Shown one piece after another: positions 36,025-43,276 of a stretch of DNA of 43,276 nt. The notes under the pieces are model-generated. The model was not told where the DNA came from. It made no database searches and saw only the letters and a program-made list of their open reading frames with translations. The translations under genes were made by a program, and so were the position numbers. Origin of the DNA: Acetobacteraceae bacterium (GTDB lineage: Bacteria; Pseudomonadota; Alphaproteobacteria; Acetobacterales; Acetobacteraceae); contig PLXO01000088.1 in assembly GCA_003151425.1 (NCBI GenBank), forward strand, positions 1-43,276, given 5' to 3'. Numbering within the stretch: the stretch's first letter is position 1; every line of letters starts with the position of its first letter.

Positions 36025-36627
36025 ATGGCAAGCAAACCAAAGCGGGCAGCCCTTTACGTGCGGGTCAGCACCGACGGCCAGACGGTGGATAACCAGCGGC
36101 TGGCGCTGGAAGCGGTGTGCGAGCAGCGCGGCTGGCAGATGGTGCAGGTCTATGCCGACAATGGCATCTCCGGCGGCAAGGGACGCAACCAACGGCCTGG
36201 TCTGGACGCGCTTCTGAAGAATGCCTCACGCGGGCGGTTCGACGTGGTGATGGCCTGGGCACTTGATCGGCTCGGCCGCTCGCTTCTGGACCTGCTCGAC
36301 ACGCTCGCCGAGTTGGAGGCAGCCGGCGTGGCGCTGGTCCTGCATGAACAGGCGATCGACACCACCACGCCAGCCGGACGAATGTTCTTCCAGATCACCG
36401 GTGCCTTTGCCGAGTTCGAGCGGGCGATGATCCGCAGCCGCGTCAGGGCGGGGCTGGATCGTGCCAAGGCCCGCGGCGTGCGCCTCGGGCGCCCGAAGAC
36501 CGGCGCCAAGGTCGAGGCAGCCATACGCGCCCGCCTGGCAGCCGGAGAGGGCGTGAAGAAGGTCGCCAAGGCGGTTGGCGTCGGCAACGGCACCGTGTCG
36601 CGCATCAAGGCGGCGATGGCAGCGTGA
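36025..36627 (+). CDS. Serine recombinase/resolvase (Tn3/Hin type), intact
   Basis: 200 residues from ATG 36025, chosen because GGAGG lies 5 nt upstream; TTG 36001 and ATG 36013 are in frame but poorly placed. The resolvase catalytic domain starts with AALYVRVSTDGQTVDNQ (catalytic Ser15), and includes DVVMAWALDRLGRSLLDLLD with the conserved Arg residues, then GRMFFQITGAFAEFERAMIR. The C-terminal DNA-binding part is AKVEAAIRARLAAGEG plus VAKAVGVGNGTVSRIK. The length is normal for the family. It is the only complete recombinase in the window, among at least four remnants, and no transposase or partner gene adjoins it. It ends 20 bp from the convergent dehydrogenase gene. Confidence 0.93.
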   Translation: MASKPKRAALYVRVSTDGQTVDNQRLALEAVCEQRGWQMVQVYADNGISGGKGRNQRPGLDALLKNASRGRFDVVMAWALDRLGRSLLDLLDTLAELEAAGVALVLHEQAIDTTTPAGRMFFQITGAFAEFERAMIRSRVRAGLDRAKARGVRLGRPKTGAKVEAAIRARLAAGEGVKKVAKAVGVGNGTVSRIKAAMAA

Positions 36628-36647
36628 GCTGTGTGCCGCGTCATCCT

Positions 36648-37928
36648 TCAGGAGAAGCGTTGCGGCGAATACGGTGCCGGGTTGATCTGTGGCAGCTTGC
36701 CCGAGACCAGGTCCGCCACCAGGCGCGCTGTGGCAGCACCCGCCGTCAGGCCGACATGCCCGTGGCCGTAGGCGTGCATCACATCCGGACAGCCCGAAGC
36801 GGGACCGATACACGGCAGTCCATCCGGCGTTGACGGCCGATGGCCCATCCAGAATTTCACCTGATCGGCTCGCGTCGTGACCGGCAAGCCAGGATAAGCG
36901 CGGCGAGCAAACTCCAGTAGCACCTTGGCGCGCTGCCAGTTTGGTGCGGCCTTCAGCCCGGCCAGCTCGACTTGGCCTGCCACCCGCAGACCTTGCGGCG
37001 TCATGACACATCCCGACTTGGTGTCACTCGCTACCACGGGGTGGCGCGGCGCTATGCCAGGATCGCTGATCACGACATGGTAGCCCCGCTCGGTCTCCAA
37101 CGACACGCGGTCACCGGCCGCGGCAGCGAGTGACTTGGACCGGGCGCCTGCGCAAATGACCGCCTTGTCACAGATGATCTCACCGGTCGCCGTTCGTACC
37201 GCACGCAGTTTGCGTTCCTCAATGCGAAAACCCACGGCGCGATCGCGGGAGAGCGTTGCACCCAGCGCGTTGGCGTGCCGCGCCAACGCGCTGACGTAGG
37301 CACCTGGATCGGCGCATTGCCCATTGGCTTCCACCAGCACACCGAAAGTGTAGCGGCGGTCAAGGGCTGGATCGCGCTGGCGCAGTTCATCGGCGTCAAG
37401 TTCCAGCCACACCGTGCCGTTCTCGCGCCGCAGTCGCCAGGATAGTTCGTCGGCGTCAAAGTCGGCACGACTGGGGAAGACGAACAGCACGCCCTGGCGT
37501 GTGATCAGTGATCCGACGCCTGCCTCGTCGGCCAGGCGGCGGTGCAGGTCTGGTGCGTTGGCGACCAGCGGCCGAAGCGCTCGCGCCGTGGCGGCAACCT
37601 TCGCCTCGGTGGAGCCGGCACGCAGGAAGCGCCAAAGCCAGGGCAGCAGCTTGGGCAGGTACCGCCAGCGAATTGTCAGCGGCCCCTGCGGATCAAAGAG
37701 ATACCCCGGAACCTCCTTCCATAGGCCCGGTGTAGATATGGGAATGACCCCGCTCGGACTGAGCAGCGTCCCGTTGCCGTAGCTTGCCGCTTGCTCACCA
37801 CCGGGATCGCCTGGTTCGAGAATTGTGACGCGGTGGCCGTCACGCAGCAACTCGACAGCGGTCGCGGCGCCAACGATGCCAGCACCGATGACGACTACAT
37901 GGCGGCCCAAGCCGCCACCTGTGTCCAT
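36648..37928 (-). CDS. FAD-dependent D-amino-acid dehydrogenase-like oxidoreductase (DadA family)
   Basis: 426 residues from ATG 37928, directly after the stop of the binding-protein gene. The dinucleotide-binding motif is VVVIGAGIVGAATAVELLRD followed by VTILE (residues about 10-36). DadA-type blocks follow: YGNGTLLSPSGVIPISTPGL, ICDKAVICAGARSKSLAAAA, TERGYHVVISDPG, and the C-terminal MGHRPSTPDGLPCIGP and AYGHGHVGLTAGAATARLVA. The enzyme would oxidise a D-amino acid or related amine to a 2-oxoacid at the inner membrane, passing electrons to quinone. Pairing with a polar amino acid binding protein supports an uptake-and-oxidation function. Confidence 0.88.
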   Translation of the reverse strand: MDTGGGLGRHVVVIGAGIVGAATAVELLRDGHRVTILEPGDPGGEQAASYGNGTLLSPSGVIPISTPGLWKEVPGYLFDPQGPLTIRWRYLPKLLPWLWRFLRAGSTEAKVAATARALRPLVANAPDLHRRLADEAGVGSLITRQGVLFVFPSRADFDADELSWRLRRENGTVWLELDADELRQRDPALDRRYTFGVLVEANGQCADPGAYVSALARHANALGATLSRDRAVGFRIEERKLRAVRTATGEIICDKAVICAGARSKSLAAAAGDRVSLETERGYHVVISDPGIAPRHPVVASDTKSGCVMTPQGLRVAGQVELAGLKAAPNWQRAKVLLEFARRAYPGLPVTTRADQVKFWMGHRPSTPDGLPCIGPASGCPDVMHAYGHGHVGLTAGAATARLVADLVSGKLPQINPAPYSPQRFS

Positions 37929-38774
37929 TCAAAAGCTCATATCTGACGGCACCTGCTCCGGCGTCACGCCGTTCAGCGCGAGACCTGCGATGATCATCTC
38001 GCGAATGTTGCCAATTCCACGGTTGAAGTCGATCCAGGCATCGACGACCTCTTTGAAGCGAGTGTCTGGTTCCCGCTGAACGCCGTAGCAGGCGGGTATC
38101 GCCACAGTCGGCGAGCCCAGTAAGTGATACGGCCCGAGGCTTGGGTTCTTACCGACGGTGCTCAAGCCGAGCGTGGCGCCCAGAATCTCAGCATCGACAT
38201 GGCCGGATTGTAGTGCAAGGACGCATTCATCAATGGTCTTGAAGGCGGTCAGTTGTGCCTTCGGGGCAAAGCGGCGCGCGCAGATCTCGTCTGGTGTTCC
38301 CAGGTCGAACGCAATGCGGATATCGGGTTTGTTGAGATCACCCCAGGTCTTAGGCTCAAAGCCCGGCCTGGCTAGGCAGCCGAACGGCCCGACGAAGTAG
38401 GGATGGGTGAACCCGATGGACAGCGCGCGCTGTGGCGTCGGGTTCAGCGCGAACGCGAGGTCGATCTTGTTGGATTGAAGATCGAGCACGGCGTTGCCCC
38501 AGGTCGTTTCGACATAGACCACCTCGGCGCTCCAAACATCGGCAATGCTCTTTGCCATCTGGATCGCAGCGCCCGACCATTTGCCGGTGGTGAGGTCCTT
38601 CGTGAAGTAGGGCGGGCTGCCGGACATCACGGCGATGCGCAGTTGCTTCGCCTCCCTGACGCGGTCGAACGTGCTGGAGGCCGACGTGTCCGCGCGCGCA
38701 TTGCCGATGAAAAAGCCAACGGGCAGAGCGGCGGCCCCTGCCGCAAGTCCGCGCCGGGTCGGGCGATGGGTCAT
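37929..38774 (-). CDS. Periplasmic polar-amino-acid-type binding protein
   Basis: 281 residues from ATG 38774 with AGGAGG 5 nt upstream. The frame is open far upstream, but this ribosome site and the leader fix the start. The leader (RPTRRGLAAGAAALPVGFFI) has a twin-Arg pair before a hydrophobic core, so export may be by Tat or Sec, with cleavage near ARA. The mature part is an SBP_bac_3 protein: QLRIAVMSGSPPYF, WSGAAIQMAKSIADVW, DLQSNKIDLAFALNPTPQRA and a second lobe with SGHVDAEILGATLGL. It binds an amino acid for import; no permease or ATPase is adjacent, so it must use another transporter or act in sensing. The stop abuts the next ATG. Confidence 0.88.
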   Translation of the reverse strand: MTHRPTRRGLAAGAAALPVGFFIGNARADTSASSTFDRVREAKQLRIAVMSGSPPYFTKDLTTGKWSGAAIQMAKSIADVWSAEVVYVETTWGNAVLDLQSNKIDLAFALNPTPQRALSIGFTHPYFVGPFGCLARPGFEPKTWGDLNKPDIRIAFDLGTPDEICARRFAPKAQLTAFKTIDECVLALQSGHVDAEILGATLGLSTVGKNPSLGPYHLLGSPTVAIPACYGVQREPDTRFKEVVDAWIDFNRGIGNIREMIIAGLALNGVTPEQVPSDMSF

Positions 38775-38893
38775 GGTGTCCTCCTGCTTGCCTGCGTAAG
38801 TTACCCGCGCCGGAATAGCGTGCCGGCGGGGGGACATCACATTGCACTCAGTCCCGGTGCGGGACGAGGCCCATCGGCGACTGAGAGAGGCTC

Positions 38894-39431
38894 CGCATAG
38901 GTCAGCCCGGCCCGGCAGCCGCGTCGTCTTCAGCCTCCCGCCGTGGCCCGCGGCGTCGGCCCAGCGGCGGAACCGGTCGCGTACGGACGGCACCGGGGTC
39001 GGATCGTCGTCGCCCTGGACGCGCAGCGCCTCGACCAGCAGGTCGACGCCCCACAGCCTCGCCGAGCTGAGCAGCATGTCCTCGTTTCCCGGGTCCGGCT
39101 CGAACGGCCACACCGGCACCACCGCGGCGGGCGCCGGGTCGGTGTCGGGGACGGAACGCTCGGCCGCCCCCAGCGCGGCGTCGGCGATGGGGGACCCGAC
39201 GGTCGCGCGGAGGTGGTCGGCCACGTCGGCGAAGCCGCAGCCGGGCAGCGCCGGCTCGAAGCTCGCCTCCAGGATGAACCCGTAGCCGCGCAGCGCCGCG
39301 AGCGCGTTGCGCAGCCGCCGCTCCTCGTCCGCGGTCAGGTGGACCGTCCGGCCGAAGGTGGCGGCGTCGAAGCCGTTGACGAAGGCGATGGTTACGGGCC
39401 GCGCGTCCGCGGCGTCGCTGGTGTTGTTCAT
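38894..39431 (-). pseudogene. Hypothetical protein gene that has lost its end
   Basis: ATG 39431 with AGGGA 6 nt upstream opens a coding-like frame of about 175 residues: PVTIAFVNGFDAATFGRTVH, LTADEERRLRNALAALRGYG, LRATVGSPIADAALGAAERS and VPSVRDRFRRWADAAGHGGR. After about 38900 the codon use becomes unlike coding sequence, and the frame runs without a stop into the binding-protein gene (in frame). The original stop seems to have been lost by a deletion or rearrangement. No family is recognised. Confidence 0.5.
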
Positions 39432-39805
39432 TGCGGTGTCCCTGTTTGCTCGTCCGCCGGGATCGCCCCGGGCGGAGCACAGGGGGATGAAATGCTGCTG
39501 ACGCTGGGGTTCATTGCGCCCGCGGCAGCGCGCGGAGCCTGCGGCGAATCCGCCAACCGCCGGAATCGACCCAAAGCAGCGGTAGCTGGGTCCCTTTTCC
39601 TGAACTGCCGGATTCGGCTCACTGCGGAGGTTCAGCCGGCCCGTTCCGAACGGCTGCAACGCCGCCAGGAGCGGACATACTGGCCGCGCGCTGCTATCGC
39701 TGATACCGCGCGTCCGGAATGTCCGGCAGGGCTCTTCTGTTCTGTTGACACAGTGGCTGCCGGGGTAGGAGCGTCCCCGGCAACGCAAAACTGGGGAGCC
39801 TCGGC
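39432..39805. other. Divergent intergenic region with dispersed repeats
   Basis: 374 bp between a minus-strand hypothetical and the plus-strand binding protein. It contains one copy of a dispersed repeat (39555-39585, with a companion block at 39620-39633) shared with the right end of the window. A TTGACA at 39745-39750 could be a -35 box for the transporter, but no good -10 follows at 16-18 bp. No gene is seen. Confidence 0.45.
39555..39633. repeat. Dispersed intergenic repeat, copy A
   Basis: The 31-nt block at 39555-39585 (core TCGACCCAAAGC) matches 43056-43086 with two mismatches. The block CACTGCGGAGGTTC at 39620-39633 recurs at 43119-43132 with one mismatch. A GACCCAAAGC core of this kind is common in intergenic DNA of many alphaproteobacteria. 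Confidence 0.65.
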
Positions 39806-41149
39806 ATGGACCAGAAACTCGACGGCATAAGCAATCTGGGGCGACGCGACCTGCTCATCGCCACGGCTGGCGTGGCTGCGCTTGGCGGACGCCGGGCCGC
39901 CGCACAGAGCGCAGACCCCTGGGCGATCGCGCCCAAGACCAAGGTGGACAAGCTGAACTTCGTCGTCTGGACCTACGGCGACATCTACACAAAAATTTCG
40001 GCGAAGTTCAAAGCGGATTGGGGCGTCCCGGTCGAATCGACCATCTCCGCCTTCAACGACCATCCCGCCAAGCTGATGACCATGTATGCGGGCGGGGAGG
40101 CGATCGACGTGTCGCAATCCTCGCCCTTCACGTTTCCCAATTTCATCAGCCAGGGCCTCGTCGAACCGATCGGCGATCTGCCGGGGGCGAACGAGTACCT
40201 CGCCGATCTCACCGACAGCGCCAAGCAGGCGGCGGTCTACAACGGCCAACTGATGGGCCTGCCCTACTTCTCGACGGTCTGGGTGTGGAACTACTTCACC
40301 GACCTGATGGAGAAGGCAAAATTCGAGCCATTCAAGACCTATGACGAGCTGATGGAGCAACTGCGCAAGGCCAAGCAGGACAAGATCGCGACGTATCCGA
40401 TTTTCTGGGTCGCCGGCGTCGGGCTCGAGCAGTTGCCGGGCACCTGGTACCAGATGACCTGGAACCGCGGCGGCGTGTTCTTCGACAAGCAGGGCAACCA
40501 CCAGCTTGGCCAGGGCTCGATTGCGCGCGAGACGCTGAAATGGTGGGGGCAGACGTTCAAGGAGGAGCTCGCCGATCCGGAATCGCTGAAGGCGCAGTTC
40601 ACCGGTTCCGCCAAGGCGTTCGGGGCCGGCAAGAACCTCTATCGCGGGCCGAACCACCATTACGGCCTCAATATCGCCAACGATCCCGCGCAATCGCCCA
40701 ACGCCGGCAAGATCAAGGTGCTCGGCTCCCCCGGCGACGGGAAGACCATTGGGGACACCCATGTCTACTTCCTCTGCACCGCCAATCGCGACAAGGAATG
40801 GGCCTGGAAGCTGCTACAGTATCTCGGCGGCAAGACCAAGGACGGCCAGTACACCCAGGCCATCAACCTCGCCCATGATGCCATGCTTGGCTCGGGCTAT
40901 ACGTCGGTCATGAAAAGTACCGCCATCACCGAGGGCTGGAAGCCCTGGGGCGACCCGGTGAAGATCCTGGAGATCTGGGACAAGGCGACCTATGTCGCCG
41001 AGGTGGTGCCGTCCATCTACAAGCCCTGGCACTTTCCCTGGTCGGACCGTATCAACATCGAAGTGTCCAAGGCTCTGACCGGACAGATCACGCCCGACGC
41101 CTGCTGCGACAATCTGATCGCCGCGATTAAGGAGGTGCAGAAGGGTTGA
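39806..41149 (+). CDS. Extracellular solute-binding protein of a carbohydrate/polyamine-type ABC importer
   Basis: 447 residues from ATG 39806, with GGGGAG about 8 nt upstream. The N-terminus has a likely Tat signal (NLGRRDLLIATAGVAALGG, cleavage near AAAQS). The mature protein is a family 1 binding protein (SBP_bac_1): LNFVVWTYGDIYTKISAKFK, MTMYAGGEAIDVSQSSPFTF, GLPYFSTVWVWNYFTDLM and AWKLLQYLGGKTKD. It delivers a ligand, likely a sugar, polyol or polyamine-like compound, to the two permeases that follow in the same direction. The cognate ATPase is not present before the window ends. Confidence 0.9.
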   Translation: MDQKLDGISNLGRRDLLIATAGVAALGGRRAAAQSADPWAIAPKTKVDKLNFVVWTYGDIYTKISAKFKADWGVPVESTISAFNDHPAKLMTMYAGGEAIDVSQSSPFTFPNFISQGLVEPIGDLPGANEYLADLTDSAKQAAVYNGQLMGLPYFSTVWVWNYFTDLMEKAKFEPFKTYDELMEQLRKAKQDKIATYPIFWVAGVGLEQLPGTWYQMTWNRGGVFFDKQGNHQLGQGSIARETLKWWGQTFKEELADPESLKAQFTGSAKAFGAGKNLYRGPNHHYGLNIANDPAQSPNAGKIKVLGSPGDGKTIGDTHVYFLCTANRDKEWAWKLLQYLGGKTKDGQYTQAINLAHDAMLGSGYTSVMKSTAITEGWKPWGDPVKILEIWDKATYVAEVVPSIYKPWHFPWSDRINIEVSKALTGQITPDACCDNLIAAIKEVQKG

Positions 41150-41176
41150 CGGCGCGGCCCTGACGGAAACGCCGCG

Positions 41177-42094
41177 GTGGCGCCAGCAAAGCCGTTTCGC
41201 TTCGGCCGCGAACTGACCCCGCGGGCACTCGGCGTGGCGATGAACGTCCCCACGCTGCTGACGCTCGCCCTGGTGCTCGCCTATCCGATCTACTATGCGG
41301 CGTATCTGTCATTCCACAAAGTATCACTTGCGGAACTGCGCCGCGGCATTTTCCCCTTCGTCGGCCTGGCCAACTACCAGCGCATCTTCAACGACGAGCT
41401 GTTCCGGCTCGCGCTCAGGAACACGGTGGTTTTCACGGCGTTCTCGGTGACGATCGAGATCGTACTCGCCATCGCCATCGCGCTGCTGATCGACCAGAAG
41501 CACGTCTGGACCAGCCGGATCACCAAATTCCTCATTCTCGTGCCGTACGCGGTTCCGCCGATCGCCAGCGGGCTGATCTGGTCGTTCATCTACAGTTTCG
41601 AATATGGCTTCCTCAACCGCATCCTGTTCACCACGGGGATTTCCAATGCGGCAGTGAACTGGTCCGGCGATCCAGCGACCGCGCTGTTCGCTGTCGCCAT
41701 CCCCTATATCTGGCGGACGTTGCCGTTCGCCATCCTGCTGGTGCACGCCGCAGTGCAGGGCATCAGCCACGAATACTACGAAGCGGCATCGGTCGACGGC
41801 GCAGGCGCATTGCAGCGGTTCTGGCACATCACGCTTCCCCTGTTGCGGCCCATCATCGTGGTCATCCTCGTGCTGCGCACCTCCTTTGCCTTCGCGGTGT
41901 TCGACGAGGTGCTGGCCATCACCCAGGGTGGCCCCGGCGATGCCACCTGGGTCGCCGCCTGGTACAGCTACAAGAAGGGTTTTTCGCCCCCCTTCGACAT
42001 CGGCGTCGGTGCAGCCTCGGCCTATGTGCTGGCGATCATGATCGGCCTACTCGCCATCGCCTATGTCGGCTTGATCTACCGGCGCATGGAGTAG
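41177..42094 (+). CDS. ABC transporter permease, MalF/UgpA type
   Basis: 305 residues from GTG 41177 (an ATG at 41240 would remove 21 residues of the cytoplasmic lead). About six membrane segments are visible, starting TLLTLALVLAYPIYYAAYLS. The ATPase-contact EAA loop reads YYEAASVDGAGALQRFWHIT and LPLLRPI (about 196-222). It forms the channel with the next gene. The conserved GGPGDATWVAAWYSYKKGF is typical of this permease group. It is 27 nt after the binding-protein gene. Confidence 0.92.
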   Translation: MAPAKPFRFGRELTPRALGVAMNVPTLLTLALVLAYPIYYAAYLSFHKVSLAELRRGIFPFVGLANYQRIFNDELFRLALRNTVVFTAFSVTIEIVLAIAIALLIDQKHVWTSRITKFLILVPYAVPPIASGLIWSFIYSFEYGFLNRILFTTGISNAAVNWSGDPATALFAVAIPYIWRTLPFAILLVHAAVQGISHEYYEAASVDGAGALQRFWHITLPLLRPIIVVILVLRTSFAFAVFDEVLAITQGGPGDATWVAAWYSYKKGFSPPFDIGVGAASAYVLAIMIGLLAIAYVGLIYRRME

Positions 42095-42105
42095 GAGAGC
42101 GAAAC

Positions 42106-42990
42106 ATGCGACCCGGACCATGGACCCGCGCGGCGTTGCACCTCGCCAACCTGCTGGCGATCGCCTTCTTCCTGCTGCCGATTGCCGCGGTGCTGTTCGC
42201 CGCTCTGCAGTCCGAGAAGAGCCTGCACGCCGATACCCGCGGTCTGTGGCCGCCGGAATGGACGCTCGACAATTTCCGCGTCATCCTCTCCGGCGGCGCG
42301 CAGCGCGGCGCCATCTTCGAGCAGGCGACGTATCTTCCCGACAACATCAAGAAGATCCACTTCGCCCTCATCAACAGCACGATCATTTCGGTCAGCGTGA
42401 CCTTGCTCACCCTGGTCTTCGCCTCGCTGACCGCATACACGGTGGCGCGGCTGCGGCTGCGCTGGGTGATGTGGCTGATGAGCGTGAACGTGTTCGCCCG
42501 GTTTGTGCCGATCATTGTGCTGATGGTGCCCCTCTACATCACGTTCCGGCAATTCGGCATGCTCAATTCGATCTGGGGCGTGATCATCGCGCTGACCGGC
42601 TTCCTGTTGCCCTACGGCATCCTCATCCTCGCACCGTACTTCGCCACCATCCCGCCGGAACTCGACGATGCCGCGCGCATCGACGGCTGCTCGCGCTTCA
42701 CTGTCTTCCTGCGCATCACACTGCCGCTGTCGACGCCGGCGCTCGCGTCGTACGGTGCCATCGTCTTCATCATCGCCTGGAACGATCTGTTGATCCCGCT
42801 CATCCTCAACAACCGCGCCGAGTTCATGACGCTTCCCGTGATGATCGCCAGCCTGGTCGGCGACGTGTTCGCGTTCTTCAATCTGACAATGGCGATCTGC
42901 CTGATCGCGCTGGCACCGACGGTGATTCTGGTACTGTTGCTTCGCAAGTTTGTTGTGCAGGGCCTGTCGGCGGGGGCCGTAAAGGGCTGA
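42106..42990 (+). CDS. ABC transporter permease, MalG/UgpE type
   Basis: 294 residues from ATG 42106 with AGGAG 7 nt upstream, 11 nt after the preceding permease. Six membrane segments are predicted, beginning ALHLANLLAIAFFLLPIAAV. The EAA loop reads LDDAARIDGCSRFTVFLRIT followed by LPLSTPAL. A periplasmic insert after the first segment (RGLWPPEWTLDNFRVILSGG) is common in this family. It is the last gene in the window; the ATPase, if linked, would lie beyond the repeats. Confidence 0.92.
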   Translation: MRPGPWTRAALHLANLLAIAFFLLPIAAVLFAALQSEKSLHADTRGLWPPEWTLDNFRVILSGGAQRGAIFEQATYLPDNIKKIHFALINSTIISVSVTLLTLVFASLTAYTVARLRLRWVMWLMSVNVFARFVPIIVLMVPLYITFRQFGMLNSIWGVIIALTGFLLPYGILILAPYFATIPPELDDAARIDGCSRFTVFLRITLPLSTPALASYGAIVFIIAWNDLLIPLILNNRAEFMTLPVMIASLVGDVFAFFNLTMAICLIALAPTVILVLLLRKFVVQGLSAGAVKG

Positions 42991-43055
42991 GAGGTTCGAA
43001 TTGCCCGCTTGCTCAGACCACGCTCCACCCGGCACGTGGGCTCACGATTGGCCTG

Positions 43056-43132
43056 AACCGCCGGATTCGACCCAAAGCGGCGGTAGGACGACTGCGGCGG
43101 CCGCCGCCGGAGGCCACCCACTGCGGACGTTC
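43056..43132. repeat. Dispersed intergenic repeat, copy B
   Basis: Contains the 31-nt block 43056-43086 (two mismatches to 39555-39585) and CACTGCGGACGTTC at 43119-43132 (one mismatch to 39620-39633). The spacing between the blocks differs between copies, with a GC-rich inverted segment (GCGGCGGCCGCCGCC) inserted here. Confidence 0.65.
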
Positions 43133-43151
43133 GAACCTTGCCTATCCGGTT
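43130..43151 (+). repeat. 22-bp repeat matching half of the downstream palindrome
   Basis: A 22-bp segment ending CCTTGCCTATCCGGTT is identical to 43249-43270 and, inverted, to 43233-43254. It is followed by GACACA, whose reverse complement begins TGTGTC, as in the ends of some insertion sequences. Confidence 0.75.
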
Positions 43152-43232
43152 GACACAGACGACCACTATTGGTGGTGGACTGCCACCCATCTCTAGAGAT
43201 TCCTCACACCAGATGTTGCGGCTGTGTGCGAC

Positions 43233-43270
43233 AACCGGATAGGCAAGGTTCGAACCTTGCCTATCCGGTT
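43233..43270. repeat. Perfect 38-bp palindrome
   Basis: Left arm AACCGGATAGGCAAGGTTC and right arm GAACCTTGCCTATCCGGTT are exact reverse complements with no spacer. As RNA it would be a strong hairpin, so it may act as a bidirectional terminator, but there is no T-run. It may instead be two inverted element ends lying head to head. It lies 243 bp after the last permease. Confidence 0.8.
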
Positions 43271-43276
43271 AACGCA

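Noticed and set aside
37929..39788. 619-residue protein combining a hypothetical with a binding protein
   Set aside because: A twin-Arg leader and a strong AGGAGG site at 38780-38785 mark a separate start at 38774; the upstream part includes intergenic repeat DNA.
43243..43257. tRNA T-loop-like GGTTCGAACC
   Set aside because: It is the centre of a perfect palindrome; no acceptor, D or anticodon arms are present around it.
1..43276. CRISPR array, rRNA or tRNA genes, complete insertion sequence
   Set aside because: No regularly spaced direct repeats, no rRNA or tRNA signature and no intact transposase gene were found on reading both strands.

Overview
The window is GC-rich DNA with dense operons, overlapping start and stop codons, Liv-type and carbohydrate-type ABC transporters, hydantoinase genes and a giant beta-solenoid surface protein. 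This fits an alphaproteobacterium, most likely Rhodospirillales/Acetobacteraceae-like. That placement is inferred from gene content and dispersed repeats; there is no rRNA or tRNA gene to fix it.

Left part (1-5760, minus strand): a giant secreted protein open at the left edge. It carries two 126-residue repeats, a beta-roll-like stretch, an embedded class-3 lipase domain with a complete Ser-Asp-His triad, and autotransporter-like beta-solenoid repeats. It is translationally coupled to a 38-residue membrane peptide. Upstream lies a broken strand-loop-strand O-heptosyltransferase gene, the kind of enzyme that glycosylates such adhesins. On the plus strand follow hyuA-hyuB (5764-9815), an ATP-dependent hydantoinase/oxoprolinase-type pair.

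Centre (about 10.2-25.4 kb, minus strand): a BREX anti-phage island, transcribed brxE-brxA-brxB-brxC-pglX-pglZ-brxL, with serine-recombinase remnants at both ends. Three points stand out. (1) The BrxL-type AAA+ protein lacks the expected Lon-like protease tail and carries instead a domain closely resembling the phospholipase-D-like C-terminal domain of eukaryotic MITD1 (MIT_C). (2) pglZ has an in-frame amber codon at position 112. (3) pglX is split into two ORFs at a TAATG junction. BrxE together with BrxL also mixes parts usually assigned to different BREX types. The system is either damaged, switched off, or dependent on recoding.

Right part: a plus-strand operon (25.7-35.0 kb) of a GntR/FCD regulator, a complete branched-chain-type amino acid ABC transporter (livKHMGF), a RidA-family protein, a D-serine-dehydratase-like PLP enzyme and a fused E1 alpha-beta 2-oxoacid dehydrogenase. 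Together they look like an import-and-degrade pathway in which an amino acid is taken up, deaminated to a 2-oxoacid with RidA clearing the imine, then oxidatively decarboxylated. Next is a recombinase-rich patch (35.3-36.6 kb) with two small HG-type genes, a recombinase remnant and one intact serine resolvase. A minus-strand pair (D-amino-acid dehydrogenase-like oxidase plus a polar amino acid binding protein) and a broken hypothetical gene follow. The window ends with a plus-strand ABC importer (binding protein and two permeases; ATPase not in the window) and an intergenic stretch with a perfect 38-bp palindrome.
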